A stretch of 11,737 nt of DNA from an uncultured Clostridia bacterium. Lineage in GTDB: Bacteria > Bacillota > Clostridia > TANB77 > CAG-508. The stretch covers positions 1 through 11,737 of the forward strand of contig CAKPJK010000037.1 in assembly GCA_934162615.1 (NCBI GenBank), read 5' to 3'. The notes beneath the pieces were generated by a model, which worked only from the letters and a program-made list of their open reading frames with translations, searched no databases and had not been told where the DNA came from. Shown here piece by piece: positions 6,258 through 11,737 of this stretch; position 1 is the first letter of the stretch; every line of letters begins with the position of its first letter. The position numbers and the translations under genes were made by a program.

Positions 6258-6863
6258 TTATTTTTCATCTTTGCTTTTTTTTCTTAAATTTCTTAATTGT
6301 TTTTTAAATTCTTTTAATTCTTGTCTATTATTCCCCTGTATATTTAAAGGTAAAACATTGTATTTCATTTCATCATTCTCAATCTTTTCAATTTTTTCTT
6401 TTGCCTCTAAACTTTTTATTGGCAGATCAACTATATTATATTCTATAATTAACATATCAATCAATTCATTAGTTAATATCTCATTATATTGACTTCCCGC
6501 TACAAGACTTGATATACTTTTTCTTAATGTTGATAAAAATCCACTTTTTACACTATTTTCACTATGATGTTGATTAACATGCCAATTAAGCCTACTACGT
6601 ATAGATTCTTTTACCGCAATACCAACATAAATAGAATAATACTTTTCACCGCAGATTGTTTTCATAGTTAAATATGGTAAAATTTCTTCTAGATATCTTT
6701 TATCAATATATTCAGAATTTAATAATTTTTCTAAAACTCTCCTTGTAGCCCACCATTTATACCAACCAGGTTTATCATTAGGTATTTTATTTAAAAATTC
6801 TGTTTTCCTTAAATTTTTTGCATATAATATTTGTTTTTTACTAATGCATTCATCATTTTTCAT
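6258..6863 (-). CDS. GIY-YIG nuclease-like protein
   Basis: This 201-residue protein resembles GIY-YIG nuclease-domain proteins. GWYKWWA (33-39) corresponds to the GIY strand. YSIYVGIA (76-83) corresponds to the YIG strand. Arg89 and Arg91 in SIRSRLNWHV, plus His95, occupy the Arg/His helix. The late PLNIQGN (172-178) matches the Asn-containing end motif seen in this superfamily. The catalytic Glu is not certain; Glu152 or Glu133 are candidates. The C-terminus is basic (183-201) and could contact nucleic acid. A GGAGG site (6870-6874) sits six bases before the ATG. The gene lies 58 bases after the helicase gene, with no terminator between, so it is probably the last gene of the valS operon. 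Nuclease activity is inferred from family resemblance; the substrate is unknown. Confidence 0.65.
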   Translation of the reverse strand: MKNDECISKKQILYAKNLRKTEFLNKIPNDKPGWYKWWATRRVLEKLLNSEYIDKRYLEEILPYLTMKTICGEKYYSIYVGIAVKESIRSRLNWHVNQHHSENSVKSGFLSTLRKSISSLVAGSQYNEILTNELIDMLIIEYNIVDLPIKSLEAKEKIEKIENDEMKYNVLPLNIQGNNRQELKEFKKQLRNLRKKSKDEK

Positions 6864-6921
6864 TAATTGCCTCCATATTTTTCTTCTCCTTTTTATTCCA
6901 TTAAATAATCTAATTATATTT

Positions 6922-8643
6922 TTATTTCAATCTCAAATATCCAAGTTCTTCCCAACTATTATAAGCAAGATTAATTTTAAATACTAATTTAGGTTTAGCA
7001 CCAGCTCTATTCTTATCAACAACGCAAGCATAATATCTAACATCAGGATTTTCTGATTTTTCCAAATCAAAAAATTTAGTATCTACTTCTTTTAAAGAAT
7101 ATTCATATTCGTCTAAATGTTCTCTTGTTATTTGTTTAAACAAGCATAAAGTATCTAAAACTTCTTTTACAGTTCTACTTACTGCTAGGTCGTTAACATC
7201 CAAATTGATAGGTGATGTTGCGTTTTCTGCTAATTGTAGTGAAGAACATATAAAGATATTGAAGTTTTGTGCTAAGTTTGAAAGTATTGTTGCTGTTTTC
7301 TTGATTTCTTCTGGATTTCCAATATTGCTTGTATCAGTTTTTAGTGTATCATAAAATACATATTCAATATGTTCTTTGTAATAATAATTTATAATTACTT
7401 TTTTTAATTCATCATTTGTATGGTCTGTTATATTAATAAAATATATTGAATTTTCTATTTGCTTACTAGCCCAGTCTATCGCTTTTATTGTTTTGTTAAA
7501 TTCTGTTGATATTCCTGATAGTCTTTTTATAAATTGTGCTTGTGTTTCTCCTTCTTCTTTTAGAACATATCCATGTTCATCAAGTTTGGCATCTTTTTTA
7601 TGGTCAGGTCTAAATTTGAATTCTAGTAATTCTGTTTCTGAAACATGTACATCTTGTCCGTGAATTTTTTGAATTTCTGGGTTGTTTATGATTGTTGTAA
7701 TTAAACACAACTTCATTTTTTCTTCTGACATTTCATTTGATATTACTAGAACTTTCTTTTTGTGTACAAGTGCAGTGTATGCTGCAATATCAATTGTTAA
7801 CCTACTTTTACCATTGTTTGATGGCATTGCATATGCCATTGTTTCGCCTTTTCTTATTCCTTTAAATACCTCAGTTAGTACTGGAAATGGATACGATAAA
7901 CCATTTGCTAGTTCATTTTCTCCACTTTCTAAGAAATTTACAAGCCCATCACTTAAAACAGCAGATTTGAATTTTTGTGTTACTCTAACTTGTTCGATTG
8001 TGTCTTTAATTTCTTCGGGTGACATTTTGTCATATAGAGTGTAATCTGTAATTTCAACTATTTTTTCTTGTACACTTCTTTCTGGTGTTTCAGTATATGC
8101 TTTTCTAAGTATAAATAATTTTTTCAATTCATCATATACTTTTTCAATATTATAGTCTTTCCCCTTTACATTTTTTCTTAATTTATTTTTTAATTCATAT
8201 ACTGCTTCTGAGTCTTTTGCAAAGTTGAATTTATCCTTTGCTTTTTCTGATGAATATTTTGAGCCTTCATTAAATAATACACTTTTATATATATTCAACA
8301 TTTCTGGGTCTTCAAAAACGCAGTCGTCAAATACAAAGTAATATTTAGAAATTAGTTTTGGATTATCCAATAACATTCCTATAAAAATTGTTTCTAATTG
8401 AGGATTACTTAATTGTTGAGGATATGTTCCGTCTTCTTCTTCCTCTTCTGGTCCAAATTCTAGAAATTGTTGTTCTTCTATTTTGGCTTTTTCTTCTTTG
8501 TCCTTTAATTCTCTCATTCTGCTAAGTGCCTCTAAAAAATTACCCTTAGCTAATAATTGTCTTATTTTTTCAATTTCCATACTATTTTCTCTTGTTACTT
8601 CTATGCTGTCTAACAAATTATATATTTTATCAATATTTTCCAT
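6922..8643 (-). CDS. Divergent DnaB-like replicative helicase paralogue
   Basis: This 573-residue protein has a DnaB-like plan. A charged N-terminal extension (1-75) is followed by a DnaB N-domain-like segment (about 80-130, with ETIFIGMLLDNPKLI) and a RecA-type motor domain (about 245-573). Motor motifs are the P-loop AMPSNNGKS (272-280, Lys279), SNEM (302-305, Glu304 as likely catalytic base), Walker B VFYDT (429-433), SSLQL (467-471) and DKNRAGAK (543-550), equivalent to the DnaB arginine-finger region. Family members unwind DNA as hexamers. The P-loop has an extra residue compared with DnaB GRPSMGKT, and a charged stretch (about 325-385) lengthens the motor domain. The start at 8643 is chosen because GGAGG (8649-8653) lies five bases before it. 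The ATG at 8655 (577 residues) would put that site inside the gene. It is a paralogue, not obviously the main chromosomal DnaB. Confidence 0.75.
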   Translation of the reverse strand: MENIDKIYNLLDSIEVTRENSMEIEKIRQLLAKGNFLEALSRMRELKDKEEKAKIEEQQFLEFGPEEEEEDGTYPQQLSNPQLETIFIGMLLDNPKLISKYYFVFDDCVFEDPEMLNIYKSVLFNEGSKYSSEKAKDKFNFAKDSEAVYELKNKLRKNVKGKDYNIEKVYDELKKLFILRKAYTETPERSVQEKIVEITDYTLYDKMSPEEIKDTIEQVRVTQKFKSAVLSDGLVNFLESGENELANGLSYPFPVLTEVFKGIRKGETMAYAMPSNNGKSRLTIDIAAYTALVHKKKVLVISNEMSEEKMKLCLITTIINNPEIQKIHGQDVHVSETELLEFKFRPDHKKDAKLDEHGYVLKEEGETQAQFIKRLSGISTEFNKTIKAIDWASKQIENSIYFINITDHTNDELKKVIINYYYKEHIEYVFYDTLKTDTSNIGNPEEIKKTATILSNLAQNFNIFICSSLQLAENATSPINLDVNDLAVSRTVKEVLDTLCLFKQITREHLDEYEYSLKEVDTKFFDLEKSENPDVRYYACVVDKNRAGAKPKLVFKINLAYNSWEELGYLRLK

Positions 8644-8648
8644 ATTAT

Positions 8649-8653
8649 CCTCC
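8649..8653 (-). promoter_or_regulatory. Ribosome binding site deciding the helicase start
   Basis: On the minus strand the run TAATGGAGGATAATATG contains the valS stop (TAA, 8657-8655), an overlapping ATG (8655-8653), GGAGG (8653-8649) and then the ATG at 8643. The strong site just after the valS stop supports reinitiation at 8643, that is, translational coupling with valS. Confidence 0.7.
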
Positions 8654-8654
8654 A

Positions 8655-11339
8655 TTATTTCAATCTTTCAATAACTTTAGCGAGCATATCTTTGTATTTC
8701 TCTAATTTATCTTTTTCTTCTTGTATTTTCTTTTCTGGTGCTTTGTTTACAAATCCTGGATTTGAAAGCATTTTTTCACATCTTGCAACTTCTGATTCAA
8801 GTCTAGTTTTTTCTTCTTCTAGTCTCTTTCTTTCTTCTTCCATATCAACTAAATCTTCAAGTGGCATATATAATTCAATTCCATCTTTTAGGATACTTAT
8901 TGCATTTTCTGGTATTCCAGCTTTATCTTTTTGAACTACTATTTTCTCTCCAAGTCCTAGTTTTAAGATGAAGTCTTTTGCTTCCCAGATTTCATTTTCA
9001 TATTTTTTTGTTACAAATATTAATTCTGATTTTTTTGATGGGTGGATGTTCATGTTTGCTCTTACGTTTCTTATTTCTGTAATAATTTCTTTTATTTTTT
9101 CAACTGTTTGTTCCTCGTCATCAAATGCAAATTTTTCTCTTATTGTTGGCCATTTTGATACTATTAAATCTGCTTCATTGTATTTTACTAGTTTGTCATA
9201 TATTTCTGATGTTACAAATGGCATAAATGGATGTAATAATTTTAGTGATGTTCCAAATACATGGTTTAATATATCACTTACAGCGACCTTTGTTTCTTCA
9301 TTTTCACTATAAATTCTTGTTTTAACCATTTCAATATACCAGTCGCAAAATTCGTTCCAAATAAAGTTATAAATTTTATCTAGTGCAATTCCTAAATCGT
9401 AATTTTCAATGTTTCTTGTTATATCTACTACTAATTTGTCTAATTTATTTAATATCCATTTATCTTCTATTGTTAGTAATTCTGGGTTATATGTTTTAGT
9501 ATCATGGTTATATACTTTATGGCAGAATTCTTTTACTTTTTCTTCGTTTGGTGTGTTCATTATTATGAATTTAGCCGCATTCCAAATTTTGTTTGCAAAG
9601 TTTGATGCTTGTTCTAATTTTTCTGGCATATATCTAATGTCATTTCCCATTGTTGTTCCAGAAAGAACTGAAAATCTTAATGCGTCTGCACCATATTGGT
9701 CAATTATTTCAATTGGGTCAATTCCATTTCCTAATGATTTTGACATTTTTCTTCCTTGTGAATCTCTTACAATTCCGTGTACAACAACATCTTTGAACGG
9801 ATTTTTATCTGTTAGTTCTAAGCCTTGTGTCATCATTCTTGATACCCAGAATGTTATGATATCATATCCTGTTACCAATACATTTGTTGGATAGAATGTT
9901 TTGTAGTCTTCTGATTCTGTGTTTGGCCAACCTAATGTTGAGAATGGCCATAATGCTGAGCTGAACCATGTGTCTAGTGAATCTTCATCTTGATGTAATT
10001 TGCTAGAACCACATTTTTCACATTTTTCTGGCATTTGTTTTGCAGCATGTATATGTCCACATTCGTCACAATAATATACTGGTATTCTGTGTCCCCACCA
10101 TAATTGTCTTGATATACACCAGTCTTGGATATTGTCTAACCAGTTAAAATACATTTTTTCATATCTTTTTGGAACAAATTTAACTTCGTCATTTCTAACT
10201 GCATCTGCTGCTCTTTTTGCTAAGTCTTTCATTGATACAAACCATTGCTCTGAAATTCTTGGTTCTATTGTGCTATGACATCTGTAGCATTTTCCAACAT
10301 TGTGTGTGTAATCTTCAATTTTTACTAAGTTTCCTAATTCTTGTAGTTTTTCTACAATTAGTTTTCTTGCTTCAATTGCTGGCATTCCTTTATATTCTGG
10401 AACTAAATCACCCATAATTGAACTATCGTCAAATACTTCTATAATTTCTAAGTTGTGTCTTAGTCCTGCTTGATAATCATTTGGGTCATGAGCTGGTGTA
10501 ATTTTTACACATCCTGTTCCAAATTCTTTTTCAACAAATTCGTCTGCAATTATTGGAATTTCTTTATTCATAATTGGTAAAATACATTTTTTACCTACTA
10601 AATCTTTGTATCTTTCATCATCTGGATGTACTGCAACTGCTGTATCTCCAAGCATTGTTTCAGGTCTTGTTGTTGCAACTATAATATATCTGTCAGGTTC
10701 ACCTGAAATTTGATATCTAATATGCCATAAGTGTGATGGCTCGTCTTCATATTCAACCTCTGCATCAGAAATTGTTGTATGACATGATGGACACCAGTTT
10801 ATCATTTTTTTACCTTTGTAAATTAATCCTTTATTATACAATTGGATAAATTGTTCTAAAACTGCTTCTGATAGTCCCTCATCCATAGTAAATCTGTCTC
10901 TATCCCAATCACATGAGCATCCTAATCTTCTTTGTTGTTTTTTAATTGTTCCACCATATTCTTTAGTCCAAGCCCATGCTCTTTCTAAAAATTGTTCTCT
11001 TGTAATATCAGCTTTTGTTAAGCCTTCTTCTTCTTTCATTTTAGCAACAACTTTTACTTCTGTTGCAATTGCTGCATGGTCTGAACCTGGAAGCCATAGT
11101 GTGTTGTATCCCTGCATTCTTTTAAATCTTATTAAAATATCTTGTATTGTGTCATCTAATGCATGTCCCATGTGTAATTTTCCTGTTACATTTGGTGGTG
11201 GCATCATTATGCAGTAACTTTCTTTTGTTTTGTCCATACTTGGTTTAAAGTATCCTTTTTCTTCCCATTCTTGATATAGTTTTTCTTCAAAATCTTGTGG
11301 GTTATACTTATCATTTAATTTTTTATCTTTCATCTTCAT
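8655..11339 (-). CDS. valS: Valyl-tRNA synthetase
   Basis: This class I aminoacyl-tRNA synthetase charges tRNA-Val with valine in the cytoplasm. With the start at 11339 it has 894 residues, close to the family norm. It shows HMGH (56-59, the HIGH motif, after MMPPPNVTGK), the editing-domain signature TTRPET (223-228) with AHDPND (283-288), and KMSKS (531-535). Four Cys-X2-Cys pairs occur near residues 183, 351, 424 and 440 and probably bind zinc. Residues about 830-894 form the C-terminal coiled-coil arm typical of ValRS. The start is ambiguous. The site AAAGGGAG (11344-11351) fits ATGs at 11339 or 11333, and a weaker GGAG fits 11363 (902 residues). All three overlap the end of the 63-residue gene, which suggests coupled translation. 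Any T-box leader would lie outside the window. Confidence 0.97.
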   Translation of the reverse strand: MKMKDKKLNDKYNPQDFEEKLYQEWEEKGYFKPSMDKTKESYCIMMPPPNVTGKLHMGHALDDTIQDILIRFKRMQGYNTLWLPGSDHAAIATEVKVVAKMKEEEGLTKADITREQFLERAWAWTKEYGGTIKKQQRRLGCSCDWDRDRFTMDEGLSEAVLEQFIQLYNKGLIYKGKKMINWCPSCHTTISDAEVEYEDEPSHLWHIRYQISGEPDRYIIVATTRPETMLGDTAVAVHPDDERYKDLVGKKCILPIMNKEIPIIADEFVEKEFGTGCVKITPAHDPNDYQAGLRHNLEIIEVFDDSSIMGDLVPEYKGMPAIEARKLIVEKLQELGNLVKIEDYTHNVGKCYRCHSTIEPRISEQWFVSMKDLAKRAADAVRNDEVKFVPKRYEKMYFNWLDNIQDWCISRQLWWGHRIPVYYCDECGHIHAAKQMPEKCEKCGSSKLHQDEDSLDTWFSSALWPFSTLGWPNTESEDYKTFYPTNVLVTGYDIITFWVSRMMTQGLELTDKNPFKDVVVHGIVRDSQGRKMSKSLGNGIDPIEIIDQYGADALRFSVLSGTTMGNDIRYMPEKLEQASNFANKIWNAAKFIIMNTPNEEKVKEFCHKVYNHDTKTYNPELLTIEDKWILNKLDKLVVDITRNIENYDLGIALDKIYNFIWNEFCDWYIEMVKTRIYSENEETKVAVSDILNHVFGTSLKLLHPFMPFVTSEIYDKLVKYNEADLIVSKWPTIREKFAFDDEEQTVEKIKEIITEIRNVRANMNIHPSKKSELIFVTKKYENEIWEAKDFILKLGLGEKIVVQKDKAGIPENAISILKDGIELYMPLEDLVDMEEERKRLEEEKTRLESEVARCEKMLSNPGFVNKAPEKKIQEEKDKLEKYKDMLAKVIERLK

Positions 11340-11514
11340 CAATCTCCCTTTCAAATTTTTCATTTGCTAAAACTCCATATTTTCCTTTTTGTTCTTCTGT
11401 TAATTCTGTTTTTTTATTTAATTCATAACCTAAAACACAGTTATCATCTAATCTTGACCTTAATGTCATAAATTTTACAGTTTCTTTAACTGACTCTTTA
11501 AATGAATTATTCAT
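11323..11514 (-). CDS. 63-residue protein of unknown function upstream of valS
   Basis: This short, charged, soluble peptide has no recognised family, signal peptide or membrane helix. It ends in an acidic run, EREIDEDER. It is accepted as a gene because a textbook site, AAAAGGAGG (11520-11528), lies five bases before its ATG. Its 3' end overlaps the valS start region by about 11-41 bases depending on the valS start, a typical coupled arrangement. The preceding partial gene ends only 20 bases upstream. Its role is unknown; a regulator or accessory factor is possible but not supported by any motif. Confidence 0.65.
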   Translation of the reverse strand: MNNSFKESVKETVKFMTLRSRLDDNCVLGYELNKKTELTEEQKGKYGVLANEKFEREIDEDER

Positions 11515-11534
11515 TTTTGCCTCCTTTTATAATT

Positions 11535-11737
11535 TTAACATTTTTCTTCAAAATCTTTTTTTTCCTCTTTTTCTTTTAATCTTGTAACTCTTTCATAAAT
11601 GTTTTTCATGTAATTTTCATTTTCTTTTAATTTTTTTGTTTTCTCTATTAAGTCATCCATTTTATCCCATTGAGATATTCCCTCTCTTTGTGTTTCTATG
11701 TCTGTTGATTGCATTTTAACATATATTGTTTTTCTTT
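11535..11737 (-). CDS. C-terminal part of a charged, probably coiled-coil protein (5' end outside the window)
   Basis: An open frame runs from the window edge to TAA at 11537-11535 and encodes at least 66 residues. The visible part is rich in Lys and Glu (EKTKKLKENENYM, then RLKEKEEKKDF) and looks like a helical or coiled-coil segment. An internal ATG at about 11714 has no good ribosome binding site, so the gene probably starts beyond the window. It lies 20 bases before the 63-residue gene on the same strand and seems part of the valS operon. No family was recognised. Confidence 0.6.
   Translation of the reverse strand, partial: RKTIYVKMQSTDIETQREGISQWDKMDDLIEKTKKLKENENYMKNIYERVTRLKEKEEKKDFEEKC

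Noticed and set aside
6922..8655. Prophage remnant, because of the DnaB-like and GIY-YIG genes
   Set aside because: No integrase, capsid, terminase, tail or attachment site is visible, and the genes are tightly joined to valS.
9409..9894. Plus-strand 161-codon frame within valS
   Set aside because: It is antisense to a highly conserved synthetase region including KMSKS; a shadow of codon bias.

Overview
The window is AT-rich Gram-positive DNA. It has AGGAGG-type ribosome binding sites before nearly every gene, sigma-A-type promoters (TTGNNN-17-TATAAT), the standard genetic code (TGA used as a stop) and clear Firmicutes envelope proteins. The best guess is a member of the Clostridia, possibly a gut lineage; the sequence alone does not give genus or species. 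No rRNA, tRNA, CRISPR array, insertion sequence or phage structural gene was seen, and no stretch over 300 bases lacks a gene.

Left part (1-2210, plus strand). A perfect 16-bp hairpin opens the window. A multi-pass membrane protein follows, with its own promoter and terminator, and a 13-bp inverted repeat brackets this unit. Next, a strong promoter drives a two-gene unit: a lipase-like alpha/beta hydrolase with a recognisable Ser-Asp-His triad but no signal peptide, and a small protein of unknown function. A bidirectional terminator ends the unit and also ends the gene converging on it.

Middle (2225-4641, minus strand). Three genes: a 123-residue acidic protein of unknown function with its own promoter and terminator, a two-helix membrane peptide, and a membrane-anchored extracellular protein with a C39-like cysteine peptidase domain, an SH3 domain and two copies of a C-terminal repeat. 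The last is probably a cell-surface enzyme.

Centre (4785-6135, plus strand). One serine-type D-Ala-D-Ala carboxypeptidase of the DacF/PBP5 class (peptidase S11), followed by a terminator shared with the converging operon.

Right part (6258-11737, minus strand). An operon-like run, in transcription order: a partial coiled protein entering from the window edge, a 63-residue protein, valyl-tRNA synthetase (valS), a divergent DnaB-like helicase whose initiation region overlaps the valS stop, and a GIY-YIG-type nuclease-like protein. The spacings are short or overlapping, which suggests co-transcription and partly translational coupling.

Most of the window looks like ordinary chromosome. The parts least explained by known families are the valS-coupled helicase with an altered P-loop and its GIY-YIG neighbour, the cytoplasmic lipase-like protein with its small partner, and the inverted repeat around the first gene.
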